From Hydrogenophaga sp. RAC07 (GTDB lineage Bacteria; Pseudomonadota; Gammaproteobacteria; Burkholderiales; Burkholderiaceae_C): a DNA stretch of 64,000 bases. How positions within the stretch are numbered: the stretch's first letter is position 1; the number at the start of each line of letters is the position of its first letter. Below are positions 12,897 to 21,533 of the stretch, one piece after another. The stretch spans positions 4,073,501 through 4,137,500 of the forward strand of contig NZ_CP016449.1 in the NCBI RefSeq assembly GCF_001713375.1, in the 5' to 3' direction. A program made the translations under genes and the position numbers. Below the pieces are notes generated by a model. It was not told where the DNA came from. It saw only the letters and a program-made list of their open reading frames with translations, and made no database searches.

Positions 12897-12913
12897 TTGG
12901 CATATTCCCTGCT
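12897..12913 (+). promoter_or_regulatory. Sigma54 (-24/-12) promoter of glnK-amtB
   Basis: TTGGCATATTCCCTGCT keeps the invariant GG and GC pairs ten bases apart (GG 12899-12900, GC 12911-12912). Transcription would start near 12924 and leave a leader of about 140 nt before glnK. The rest of 12670-13065 contains no gene. Confidence 0.75.
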
Positions 12914-12924
12914 AGGTCTTGTAA

Positions 12925-13404
<480 letters not shown>

Positions 13405-13435
13405 TCATCGCCACTGAACAAGAAAGATCACAGAC

Positions 13436-14878
13436 ATGAAAAAACTGATTGCAACCCTGCTGCTGGGCGCCGGCCTGGCCTTTGCAGGCCTGAGCGCCAC
13501 CGCGCAGACCACGACCGAAGCGCCTCCCGCTGCCGCCGCAGCGCCGGCTGCCGATGCACCCGCTGCCGCCCCCATGGCTGTTGAAGCCCCGGCTGCTGCC
13601 ACCGCCGCCCCGGCCGAGGCAGCGCCTGCTGAAGAAGCGGTCAAGGAAACCATGGACAAGGGCGACGTGGCCTGGATGATGGTCTCCACCATCCTCGTGG
13701 TGCTCATGGTCGTGCCCGGCCTGGCCCTGTTCTACGGCGGCCTGGTCCGCAGCAAGAACATGCTGTCGGTGCTGATGCAGGTGATGGTGGTGTTCTCGCT
13801 GATCGTCGTGCTGTGGGCCGTGTACGGCTACAGCCTGGCGTTCGGCGGTGAAGGCCTGATCGTTGCCAACCTCGACAAGGTCTTCCTGATGGGCATCACG
13901 CCCGCCACGCTGGCCGCCACCTTCACCCCCGGTGTGATGATTCCCGAGCTGATCTTCGTTGCCTTCCAGGCCACGTTCGCCGGCATCACCTGTGCGCTGA
14001 TCGTGGGCTCGTTCGCCGAGCGCATGAAATTCAGCGCTGTGCTGCTGTTCTGTGCCCTGTGGTTCACCTTCAGCTACATCCCGATCGCCCACATGGTCTG
14101 GGGTGCCGGTGGTTACTTGTTCGACAAGGGCGCGCTGGACTTCGCTGGTGGCACCGTGGTGCACATCAACGCCGCCATCGCCGGTCTGGTGGGTGCCTAC
14201 ATGCTGGGCAAGCGCATCGGCTACGGCAAGGAATCGATGGCGCCTCACAGCCTGACGCTGACCATGGTCGGTGCCTCGCTGCTGTGGGTGGGCTGGTTCG
14301 GCTTCAACGCCGGCTCCAACCTGGAAGCCAACGGCGGCGCCGGCCTGGCCTTCATCAACACCCTGCTGGCCACGGCCGCTGCGGTGCTGGCCTGGTGTGT
14401 CGGTGAAGCGCTGTCCAAAGGCAAGGCCTCGATGCTGGGCGCTGCGTCCGGCGCTGTGGCCGGTCTGGTGGCCATCACCCCCGCTTGCGGCTCGGTGGGC
14501 CCCATGGGCGGCATCATCATCGGCCTGATCTCCGGCTTCCTGTGCCTGTGGGGCGTGTCCGGTCTCAAGAAGATGCTGGGCGCCGACGACTCGCTGGACG
14601 TGTTCGGTGTGCACGGCGTGGGCGGCATCGTGGGCGCGCTGCTCACCGGCGTGTTCTCGGCCGGTTCGCTGGGCGGCATCAAGGGCGACGACTACTCCAT
14701 CGCCAGCCAGATGGTGGTGCAGGCCGAAGGCGTGCTGATCACCCTGGTGTGGTCGGGCATCGTGGCCTTCGTCTGCTACAAGATTGTGGACATGATGGTG
14801 GGTCTGCGCGTCTCGGAAGAAGCCGAACGCGAAGGTCTGGACATCACCGCTCACGGCGAAACGGCTTACAACCGCTGA
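13436..14878 (+). CDS. amtB: Ammonium transporter AmtB
   Basis: A 480-residue ammonium channel of the Amt/Rh family. A cleavable signal peptide (about residues 1-23, ending ATAQ) is followed by an Ala/Pro-rich periplasmic stretch to about 60 and then eleven predicted transmembrane helices. Conserved segments include LFYGGLVRSKNMLS, VWGAGGYL, and the twin-His regions MLGKRIGYGKESMAPHS and DVFGVHGVGG. The C-terminal cytosolic tail (VSEEAEREGLDITAHGE) is the contact surface for GlnK. The Ala-rich extension after the signal peptide is longer than in E. coli but common in betaproteobacteria. Cotranscribed with glnK. Confidence 0.96.
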   Translation: MKKLIATLLLGAGLAFAGLSATAQTTTEAPPAAAAAPAADAPAAAPMAVEAPAAATAAPAEAAPAEEAVKETMDKGDVAWMMVSTILVVLMVVPGLALFYGGLVRSKNMLSVLMQVMVVFSLIVVLWAVYGYSLAFGGEGLIVANLDKVFLMGITPATLAATFTPGVMIPELIFVAFQATFAGITCALIVGSFAERMKFSAVLLFCALWFTFSYIPIAHMVWGAGGYLFDKGALDFAGGTVVHINAAIAGLVGAYMLGKRIGYGKESMAPHSLTLTMVGASLLWVGWFGFNAGSNLEANGGAGLAFINTLLATAAAVLAWCVGEALSKGKASMLGAASGAVAGLVAITPACGSVGPMGGIIIGLISGFLCLWGVSGLKKMLGADDSLDVFGVHGVGGIVGALLTGVFSAGSLGGIKGDDYSIASQMVVQAEGVLITLVWSGIVAFVCYKIVDMMVGLRVSEEAEREGLDITAHGETAYNR

Positions 14879-14963
14879 GTCCTGCAGGTCTCACCGCGCG
14901 GTGTGGCTGGTTCTTCAACGAAGGCCCCACCGCGCAGTTGCCGAGATTCTCCTGTGGAAGTTG

Positions 14964-14997
14964 AACCCGCGTGGCCAACCGGCACGCGGGTTTTTTT
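14964..14997 (+). terminator. Rho-independent terminator of glnK-amtB
   Basis: Stem AACCCGCGTG (14964-14973) and CACGCGGGTT (14983-14992) with a 9-nt loop and a T tract at 14991-14997. It lies 86 bp after the amtB stop. Confidence 0.9.
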
Positions 14998-15055
14998 GTG
15001 CCTGACGAGTTCTTTATAGTTACTGCGTTTTCACCGCAGCAACCTGGAGGAACCC

Positions 15056-15280
15056 ATGAGCCACGCTTCCCTGTCCCGCACCGTGATCGCCTTGTCCGCC
15101 TTCTTCGTGCTTTGCGCACAGGCCGCGGGACCGAACCCGTCCGGCAGCCCACGCAAACCCACCTCGGTGAAGTTTCACAAGGCGCCGTCGGAAGAAAGCC
15201 CCGCAGCGCGGGAGAAGCGCCTGCAGCGCGAGTGCAAAGGCCGGGCGAATGCAGGCATGTGCCTGGGCTACACAAGATAA
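15056..15280 (+). CDS. Small secreted hypothetical protein
   Basis: A 74-residue protein with a signal peptide (about 1-23, LSAFFVLCAQAAG) and a short basic mature part rich in Pro, Ser and Lys. The end RLQRECKGRANAGMCLGYTR has two cysteines that could form a disulfide and recalls the Cys-containing repeats of PsiF-like periplasmic proteins; that resemblance is weak. GGAGG precedes the ATG. It stands alone between the amtB terminator and an intergenic inverted repeat, so it may be monocistronic. Confidence 0.65.
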   Translation: MSHASLSRTVIALSAFFVLCAQAAGPNPSGSPRKPTSVKFHKAPSEESPAAREKRLQRECKGRANAGMCLGYTR

Positions 15281-15335
15281 AAGCCAGCCCCCACGCTCCG
15301 CCGCTTCGCGGATTGCTGTCCCCGGGGGCCGGCTT
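15281..15335. repeat. Intergenic inverted repeat of the kind dispersed in Comamonadaceae
   Basis: Arms AAGCC-A-GCCCCC (15281-15292) and GGGGGC-C-GGCTT (15324-15335) with an internal segment rich in CGCTCC and GCTTCGCG. The arrangement (GCCCCC-acgctccgc-cttcgc-gGGGGC) resembles a repeat common between genes in this family. It directly follows the stop codon of the small secreted protein and could act as a factor-independent terminator or mRNA end stabiliser, although no T tract follows. Confidence 0.5.
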
Positions 15336-15417
15336 GCGCCGGTTCGCAGTGGGTTTGCATTCCCGCATGCAAAAAAAATCAAAGTCTCGCGAAGCCCCGG
15401 CGACTACCATCGTCCGG

Positions 15418-16542
15418 ATGCAAGCCAGCACCACCGAACACCCCGGCCACCTGATCGATCAGATTCTGCAGGCTGGCGCCGACCGCCAGCCCCTGCGCAT
15501 CGTCGGCGGCAACACCAAATCCTTTCTCGGCGTGCCCACCCCGGGCACCGAACTCTCCACCACCGACTGGTCGGGCGTGGTCAGCTACGAGCCGACCGAA
15601 CTCGTCATCACGGTGCGCGCGGGCACGCCGCTGGCCGAGGTCGAGGCGCTGCTGGCCGGGCAGGGCCAGTGTTTTCCGTTTGAACCCCCGCGCTTCGGCC
15701 CGGGCGGCACTGTGGGCGGCATGGTGGCCGCGGGTCTGGCCGGCCCGGCGCGGGCCACCGCCGGCTCGGTGCGGGACTACGTGCTGGGCGCACGCTTCAT
15801 CAACGGCCGCGGTGAACTGCTGACCTTCGGGGGTCAGGTCATGAAAAACGTGGCGGGCTACGACGTGAGCCGCGTGATGGCCGGCGCCATGGGCACGCTC
15901 GGCGTGATCAGCGAGGTCAGCCTCAAGGTGCTGCCGGTGGCGCTGGCCGAGGCCACGTTGGTGTTCCCCCTGGGTCAACACGACGCGCTGGAACAACTGC
16001 ACCGCTGGGGTGGCCAGCCACTGCCGATCAACGCCAGTTGTTGGGTGAAGGATGAGACCGCGGCGGACGCGCCCGAGCTGCTGTTCGTGCGTCTGCGCGG
16101 CGCCGTGGCCGCGGTGGAAGCGGCCTGCGAGCGCATGGCGCGCGAGGCCGGTGGCACCCGCATGGACAACGCACAGGCCGGCCCCGACTGGGACGCCTGC
16201 CGCGACCAACGCCTGCCCTTCTTCGACGCCCCGTCGCCCGATGTGTGCCTGTGGCGCCTCTCGGTGCCGCAGACCGCGCCCGTGCTCGCGTTGCCGCACG
16301 CGCAGTTCATCGAGTGGCAGGGCGCGCAGCGCTGGCTGTGGGCGCCTGCGTCGGCGGCCGCCGAGCTGCGTGCGGCGGCCAGCGCAGTGAACGGCCACGC
16401 CACCCTGTTCCGCGCCGGTGCCGATGGCGCGCCTGGCGTGCCGCGCTTCCAGATGCAGGGCGCTGCGCTGCAAAGCATTCAAGCCCGCTTGATGGAATCG
16501 TTCGACCCCGCCGGCATCTTCAATCCAGGTCGCATGGCCTGA
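15418..16542 (+). CDS. glcE: Glycolate oxidase FAD-binding subunit GlcE
   Basis: A 374-residue subunit of the membrane-associated glycolate dehydrogenase GlcDEF, which oxidises glycolate to glyoxylate and passes electrons to quinone. A PCMH-type FAD-binding domain covers about 15-190, with LRIVGGNTKSFLG, GPGGTVGGMVAAGLAGP and MKNVAGYDVSRVMAGAMGTLGVI. The C-terminal part is the shortened substrate-side domain typical of GlcE. The start at 15418 is likely, with an alternative at 15367; neither has a strong ribosome site. GlcD is not adjacent here, unlike in E. coli. The stop lies 6 bases before glcF. Confidence 0.93.
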   Translation: MQASTTEHPGHLIDQILQAGADRQPLRIVGGNTKSFLGVPTPGTELSTTDWSGVVSYEPTELVITVRAGTPLAEVEALLAGQGQCFPFEPPRFGPGGTVGGMVAAGLAGPARATAGSVRDYVLGARFINGRGELLTFGGQVMKNVAGYDVSRVMAGAMGTLGVISEVSLKVLPVALAEATLVFPLGQHDALEQLHRWGGQPLPINASCWVKDETAADAPELLFVRLRGAVAAVEAACERMAREAGGTRMDNAQAGPDWDACRDQRLPFFDAPSPDVCLWRLSVPQTAPVLALPHAQFIEWQGAQRWLWAPASAAAELRAAASAVNGHATLFRAGADGAPGVPRFQMQGAALQSIQARLMESFDPAGIFNPGRMA

Positions 16543-16548
16543 CCTCTC

Positions 16549-17790
16549 ATGCAAACCCAGCTCTCCCCCGAATACCAGGCCCGCGCCGACGGCCGTGCGG
16601 CCGAGGCCATCCTGCGCAAGTGCGTGCACTGCGGTTTCTGCACCGCCACCTGCCCCACGTACCAGCTGCTCGGCGACGAGCTCGACGGCCCACGCGGACG
16701 CATCTACCTGATCAAGCAGGTGCTCGAAGGCGCCGAGCCCACGCGCAAGACGCAGATGCACCTGGACCGGTGCCTCACCTGCCGCAACTGCGAGACCACC
16801 TGTCCCAGCGGCGTGGACTACGGCCACCTCGTCGACATCGGGCGCCAGCTGGTGGACGAAAAGGTGCCGCGCCCGGCTGCCGAGAAAACCGTGCGCTGGC
16901 TGCTCAAGGAGGGCCTGCCCTCCCCGCTGTTCGGCCCGGCCATGAAGCTCGGCCAGTTGGTGCGCCCGCTGTTGCCCGCGTCGCTGCAGAACAAGGTGCC
17001 CGCGCCCCGCAACGCCGGCCGCCTGCCCACGCGCACGCATGCGCGGCGCGTGCTGCTGCTGGCAGGCTGCGTGCAGCCGGCCATGATGCCGAGTATCCAC
17101 AGCGCCACCGCGCGTGTGCTGGACGCCGCCGGCATCCAGGGTGTGCTGGCGCCGGCTGCGGGCTGCTGCGGCGCGGTGAAGTTCCACCTCAACGACCAGA
17201 GCGGTGGCATGGCGCAGATGCGCGCCAACATCGACGCCTGGTGGCCGCTGGTCGATGGCCCGGATGCGGTGGAAGCGATCGTGATGAACGCCTCGGGCTG
17301 CGGCGTGACGGTGAAGGAATACGGCCACATCTTGCGCGACGATCCGGCCTATGCCGCCAAGGCCGCGCGCATCAGCGAACTCACACAAGACCTCAGCGAG
17401 CTGCTGCCCGCGCTTGTGCCTGCGCTGCGGTCCCTGCTGAAGCACGCACCCGATGCCTCGCGCGTGATCGCCTTCCACCCGCCCTGCACCTTGCAGCACG
17501 GCCAGAAGCTCAAGGGCGGTGTGGAGCATCACCTCGCCGCGCTCGGCTTCACGGTGCAGGTGGCCAAGAACGAAGCCCACCTGTGCTGCGGCTCCGCCGG
17601 CACGTATTCGGTGCTCAACCCCGAGATCGCCTACGAGCTGCGCGACCGCAAGCTCGGTCACCTGGGTGAATTGCAGCCCAGTGTGATCACCAGCGCCAAC
17701 ATCGGCTGCATCACGCACCTGCAAAGCGGCACCACCACACCGGTGCGCCACTGGGTGGAAGTGCTGGACGAGGCGCTGACCACGCCATGA
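16549..17790 (+). CDS. glcF: Glycolate oxidase iron-sulfur subunit GlcF
   Basis: A 413-residue electron-transfer subunit. Two [4Fe-4S] motifs are seen: CVHCGFCTATCP near residue 25 and CLTCRNCETTCPSG near 75. Two CCG domains follow (PAAGCCGAV and HLCCGSAG), as in heterodisulfide-reductase-like subunits that dock to the membrane. Full length for the family. The last four bases overlap the start of the LrgA-like gene (ATGA at 17787-17790), so translation of glcF and lrgA is coupled. Confidence 0.95.
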   Translation: MQTQLSPEYQARADGRAAEAILRKCVHCGFCTATCPTYQLLGDELDGPRGRIYLIKQVLEGAEPTRKTQMHLDRCLTCRNCETTCPSGVDYGHLVDIGRQLVDEKVPRPAAEKTVRWLLKEGLPSPLFGPAMKLGQLVRPLLPASLQNKVPAPRNAGRLPTRTHARRVLLLAGCVQPAMMPSIHSATARVLDAAGIQGVLAPAAGCCGAVKFHLNDQSGGMAQMRANIDAWWPLVDGPDAVEAIVMNASGCGVTVKEYGHILRDDPAYAAKAARISELTQDLSELLPALVPALRSLLKHAPDASRVIAFHPPCTLQHGQKLKGGVEHHLAALGFTVQVAKNEAHLCCGSAGTYSVLNPEIAYELRDRKLGHLGELQPSVITSANIGCITHLQSGTTTPVRHWVEVLDEALTTP

Positions 17791-18131
17791 TCCCTGCGCT
17801 GGCCACGCTGCTGGTGTTCCAGTTGCTGGGCGAAGCGCTGGTGCTCGCCACGGGTGCGCCCATGCCCGGCCCGGTGGTGGGCCTGGCCCTGCTGCTGTTG
17901 ACGCTGGTGTTGCGCCCCTCGGTGCTGGGCGCCATCAAGCCCACCGCGCAGACGCTGCTGCAGCACCTTTCGTTGTTGTTCGTGCCGGCCGGTGTGGGCG
18001 TCATGCTGCACCTGCAGCGCCTGGGCAACGAAGCGCTCGCGATCGGTGTGGCGCTGGTGGTGAGCACCCTGGTGGGGCTCGCGAGCGCGGCGCTCACCAT
18101 GGCGTGGTTGATGAAACGGACCCAACGATGA
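17787..18131 (+). CDS. lrgA: CidA/LrgA family membrane protein
   Basis: A 114-residue protein with four hydrophobic helices starting MIPALATLLVFQLLGEAL, with the family motif PMPGPVVGLALLLL at about 30-43. CidA/LrgA proteins were first described as holin-like regulators of cell lysis, but LrgAB pairs are now known as transporters of small carboxylates such as pyruvate, and the plant chloroplast glycolate/glycerate transporter PLGG1 is an LrgA-LrgB fusion. Overlap with glcF on one side and lrgB on the other favours a glycolate transport role here. Confidence 0.9.
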   Translation: MIPALATLLVFQLLGEALVLATGAPMPGPVVGLALLLLTLVLRPSVLGAIKPTAQTLLQHLSLLFVPAGVGVMLHLQRLGNEALAIGVALVVSTLVGLASAALTMAWLMKRTQR

Positions 18132-18874
18132 CACCCGCGCTGCCTCTGCCCGGCGCGCTCGCCGACATCTGGGTCTACCTCTCGGCCACGCCGCTGCTGG
18201 GTCTCACGCTCACGCTGCTGGTCTACCACGGCGCGTTTTTGCTCTACCAGCGAAGCGGCTTCAACCCGCTGGCCAACCCGGTGGCCATCGCCATCGCGGT
18301 GCTGGCCACGCTGCTGTGGGCCACCAGCACGCCCTACGCCACCTATTTCGAAGGCGCGCAGTTTGTGCACTTCCTGCTCGGGCCGGCCACGGTGGCCTTG
18401 TCCATCCCGCTGTTCGAACAGCTCCCCCGGCTCAAGCGCCTGTGGCTGCCCATCGCGGGCGCGCTGGTGGTGGGCACGCTGGCGGCCACCGTCACCGCCA
18501 TCGGCGTGGGCTGGGCACTGGGTGCGTCCAAAGCCACACTGGCGTCGCTCGCACCGAAGTCGGTCACCAGCCCCGTGGCCATGGGCATTGCGGAGAAGAT
18601 CGGCGGCATCCCCTCGCTCACTGCCGTGCTGGTCGCGGCCACCGGCATCATCGGCGCCGCCAGCGCGCGGTTCTTGTTCGACGCCTTGCGCATCAAAGAC
18701 CCGGTGGTGCGCGGCTTCGCGCTGGGCACGGCGGCGCACGGCATCGGCACCGCGCGGGCGTTTCAGGTGAGCGAGGAGATGGGCGCTTTCGCCGGGCTGG
18801 CCATGGGCCTGTCGGCGCTGTTCAGCGCGGTGGCACTGCCGCTGGTGGCGGGGCTGCTGCTGCGGTGGGTTTGA
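18128..18874 (+). CDS. lrgB: LrgB family membrane protein, probable glycolate transport partner
   Basis: A 248-residue membrane protein with several hydrophobic segments. Family features include FLLGPATVALSIPL, SLAPKSVTSPVAMGIAEKIGG (the strongly conserved LrgB signature, about 140-160) and GTAAHGIGTARAF. The ATG at 18128 overlaps the lrgA stop by four bases; an earlier in-frame GTG at 18104 would lie inside lrgA. Together with LrgA it forms a two-component carboxylate transporter, and its operon with glcEF suggests glycolate as substrate. The gene ends 13 bp from the convergent nucleosidase gene. Confidence 0.9.
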   Translation: MTPALPLPGALADIWVYLSATPLLGLTLTLLVYHGAFLLYQRSGFNPLANPVAIAIAVLATLLWATSTPYATYFEGAQFVHFLLGPATVALSIPLFEQLPRLKRLWLPIAGALVVGTLAATVTAIGVGWALGASKATLASLAPKSVTSPVAMGIAEKIGGIPSLTAVLVAATGIIGAASARFLFDALRIKDPVVRGFALGTAAHGIGTARAFQVSEEMGAFAGLAMGLSALFSAVALPLVAGLLLRWV

Positions 18875-18887
18875 CGACCCGCCGCGT

Positions 18888-19640
18888 TCAGTCGCTCAGC
18901 AAGGCCTCGACGATCGCTCCGCTGTAGCGGCTGGCCACCTCGCGCAGGAAGCGCGGGAAGTCCACGTGCGCCGCGTCGTCGGCGCGGTCGGAAATGGTGC
19001 GCACCACGGCCAGCGGCACGCGGTAGTCGTGACACACCTGGGCAAAGGCCGCGCCCTCCATTTCCACCGCCAGCGCCTCGGGCAGCTCGCGGCGCAGGGC
19101 CTCGCTCTCGGCGGTGGTTGACACAAAACGATCACCGCTGATCAGCAGGCCCTGGTGGCACCGGGGCGCGTGCAGGCCGAACGCGCTGCGCACCGCTTCA
19201 GGCAACTGCGTGGGCAAGGAGCGCAACACGCTTTCGCTCGCGCGCAGCAATTGCGCAGTGAGCGCCGCATCGGCGTCAAAGGTGGAGCGGCCATAGCCGG
19301 GGACTTCGTGGCGCGCAAAGAGTGGCGAGGCGTCCATGTCGTGCTGCAGGAAGTGCCGCGCCACCACCACGTCACCCACGTTCACACCCGGTCGCACACC
19401 ACCGGCCACCCCGGTGAACACGATGCGTTGCACGCCGAAGCGCTCGATCAATGCCGTGGCGGTGGTGGCTGCAGCCACCTTGCCGATGCCCGAGAGCACG
19501 GCCACCACGTCGTGCCCGTGCAGGTGGCCGCGCCAGAAGGTGCGTCCGCCCGCGGTCTGCTGTTGCTCGTCGGGCATGAGCGCCAGCACAGCGGCCAGCT
19601 CCTCGTGCAGCGCGCTGACGATGGCGGTGGGGCCTCCCAC
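18888..19640 (-). CDS. 5'-methylthioadenosine/SAH nucleosidase-like protein
   Basis: A 250-residue PNP/UDP-phosphorylase-fold hydrolase, predicted to cleave the N-glycosidic bond of 5'-methylthioadenosine or S-adenosylhomocysteine. Features are LSGIGKVAAATTATAL near 50, VFTGVAGG near 77, the adenine/ribose pocket VEMEGAAFAQV with the expected catalytic Glu, and the purine-binding TISDRAD. The start is GTG at 19640, one base overlapping the fadD stop (TAGTG); no better in-frame start is seen. The overlap couples it to fadD. It could also be a futalosine-type or other purine nucleosidase, so no symbol is given. Confidence 0.8.
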   Translation of the reverse strand: MGGPTAIVSALHEELAAVLALMPDEQQQTAGGRTFWRGHLHGHDVVAVLSGIGKVAAATTATALIERFGVQRIVFTGVAGGVRPGVNVGDVVVARHFLQHDMDASPLFARHEVPGYGRSTFDADAALTAQLLRASESVLRSLPTQLPEAVRSAFGLHAPRCHQGLLISGDRFVSTTAESEALRRELPEALAVEMEGAAFAQVCHDYRVPLAVVRTISDRADDAAHVDFPRFLREVASRYSGAIVEALLSD

Positions 19641-21328
19641 TATTTTTTGTCGCGCAGCTCGCGACGCAGGATCTTGCCCACCGGCGTCTTGGGCAGCTCG
19701 GTGCGGAACTCCACCACCTTGGGCTGCTTGTAGCCGGTGAGGTTGGCCTTGCAATAGTCGCGCACCTGGGCTTCGGTCAGCGCCTCGTCTTTTTTCACGA
19801 TCACAAGCTTGACCGCCTCGCCCGACTTGTCGTCGGGCACACCGACCACGGCGCACTCCATCACGCCAGGCAACTGCGCCACCACGTCTTCCACCTCGTT
19901 GGGGTAGACGTTGAAGCCGCTGACCAGCACCATGTCCTTCTTGCGGTCGACAATTCTGAAGTACCCGCGCTCGTCCATCACGCCCACGTCGCCGGTCTTG
20001 AAGTAGCCGTCGGGTGTCATGACCTTGGCGGTCTCGTCGGGCCGTTGCCAGTAGCCCGCCATCACCTGCGGTCCTTTGATGGCGATCTCGCCAGGCTGGC
20101 CCATCGGCACCTCGACGCCATCGTCGTCGAGGCACTTGAGCCAGGTGTTGGACAGGGGCAGGCCGATGGTGCCGCTGAAGGCGGTGCTGGTGGTCGGGTT
20201 GCAGGTGGCCGAAGGGCTGGTCTCTGACAGGCCATAGCCTTCGCAGATCGGGCAGCCGGTTTTCTCCAGCCAGAGTTTGGCCACAGCGCTTTGCACCGCC
20301 ATGCCGCCGCCCACCGAGACCTTGAGGTTGCTCCAGTTCACGGTGTTGAACTCGGGGTGGTTGGCCAGCCCGTTGAACAGGGTGTTGACCGCGGGGAAGC
20401 TGTGGAAGGTGTGCTTGCCCAGCTCTTTCAACACCGCGGGCAAATCGCGCGGGTTGGGGATCAGGATGTTCAGGGCCCCGGTGCGCATGCCCAGCATCAT
20501 GTTCACCGTGAACGCGAAGATGTGGTACAGCGGTAAGGCGCACACGCTGGTGGGCTGCTCGTTCTCGGGCACACGGCTCATGGCCGGCTCGTTCCAGGCG
20601 TCGGACTGCAGCAGGTTCGCGATCACATTGCGGTGCAGGAGCACGGCGCCCTTGCTCACGCCGGTGGTGCCGCCGGTGTACTGCAGCACCGCCATGTCGT
20701 CGGGTTTGATGTCGGGGCGCTTGAGCGTGCCGCGTGTGCCCTTGGCAATTGCGTCGTTGAACCGCACGGCCTGCGGCAGGCTGAAGGCGGGCACCATCTT
20801 CTTGACGTTGCGCACCACGTAGTTCACCAGCGCGCCCTTGAGCAGACCCAGCTGGTCGCCCATGGACGTGAGCACCACGTGTTTCACCGGCGTGTTGGCG
20901 ATGCACTGCTGCAAGGTGCTGGCGAAGTTCTCGATGATCACAATGGCCTTGGCGCCCGAGTCCTTGAGCTGGTGCTCCAGTTCACGCGGCGTGTACAGCG
21001 GGTTCACGTTCACCACCACCAGGCCCGCGCGCAGGATGCCCGCGACGGCCACCGGGTACTGCGGCACGTTGGGCATCATGATCGCCACGCGGTCGCCCTT
21101 GACCAGACCCAGGCCCTGCAGGTAGGCCGCAAACGCGAGCGACAGGCTGTCGGTCTGCGCAAACGTGATCTGCTTGCCCATGAAGCTGTAGGCCGGCCGG
21201 TTCGCGTATTTGCCGAAGCTCTCTTCCATGAGGTGCACCAGCGAGCTGTACTGCGCCACGTCGATGTCGGCGGGCACACCGGGGGAATACGAGCCCAGCC
21301 AGGGACGGTCGGCCGTTGATGCGGTCAT
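19640..21328 (-). CDS. fadD: Long-chain fatty acid-CoA ligase
   Basis: A 562-residue adenylate-forming enzyme activating fatty acids to acyl-CoA. The AMP-binding signature YTGGTTGVSKGA (A3 motif) lies near 210-222, with GYGLSETSP (A5) near 355, GYFKTGDVGVMDERGYFRIVDRKKDMV (A7/A8 region, to about 465) and the C-terminal Lys in TPVGKILRR. Length matches FadD. The stop codon overlaps the nucleosidase start by one base. It stands divergently-spaced from the transhydrogenase terminator upstream; no beta-oxidation gene is adjacent. Confidence 0.93.
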   Translation of the reverse strand: MTASTADRPWLGSYSPGVPADIDVAQYSSLVHLMEESFGKYANRPAYSFMGKQITFAQTDSLSLAFAAYLQGLGLVKGDRVAIMMPNVPQYPVAVAGILRAGLVVVNVNPLYTPRELEHQLKDSGAKAIVIIENFASTLQQCIANTPVKHVVLTSMGDQLGLLKGALVNYVVRNVKKMVPAFSLPQAVRFNDAIAKGTRGTLKRPDIKPDDMAVLQYTGGTTGVSKGAVLLHRNVIANLLQSDAWNEPAMSRVPENEQPTSVCALPLYHIFAFTVNMMLGMRTGALNILIPNPRDLPAVLKELGKHTFHSFPAVNTLFNGLANHPEFNTVNWSNLKVSVGGGMAVQSAVAKLWLEKTGCPICEGYGLSETSPSATCNPTTSTAFSGTIGLPLSNTWLKCLDDDGVEVPMGQPGEIAIKGPQVMAGYWQRPDETAKVMTPDGYFKTGDVGVMDERGYFRIVDRKKDMVLVSGFNVYPNEVEDVVAQLPGVMECAVVGVPDDKSGEAVKLVIVKKDEALTEAQVRDYCKANLTGYKQPKVVEFRTELPKTPVGKILRRELRDKK

Positions 21329-21465
21329 GCATGATCTCCAGAACTTGGTATTGAAAACAACCCGCCATTGTCGGGCTGCGTGGCATGGCGGGGCCTCGTG
21401 TTTTTCCCTTACGACTTTCTGACGACTGGACGCAGAGTCGCGTCCAACGAAGATTGCTTGCTACA

Positions 21466-21499
21466 AAAACCAAGGGGCCGGCATGGCAGCCGGCCCCTT
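21466..21499 (-). terminator. Terminator of the pntAa-pntAb-pntB operon
   Basis: Perfect 11-bp stem AAGGGGCCGGC (21472-21482) and GCCGGCCCCTT (21489-21499), 6-nt loop. On the minus strand it is followed by GGTTTTTG, giving a T tract, and it lies 35 bp beyond the pntB stop. The rest of 21329-21533 shows no gene; the fadD promoter must lie here. Confidence 0.85.
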
Positions 21500-21533
21500 T
21501 GACAGAAAACCTTCCGGCACATGGCCGGGGCCG

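Noticed and set aside
13500..13640. Ala/Pro-rich N-terminal stretch of amtB as a frameshift
   Set aside because: The frame is continuous, follows a clean signal peptide and such linkers are common in related AmtB proteins.
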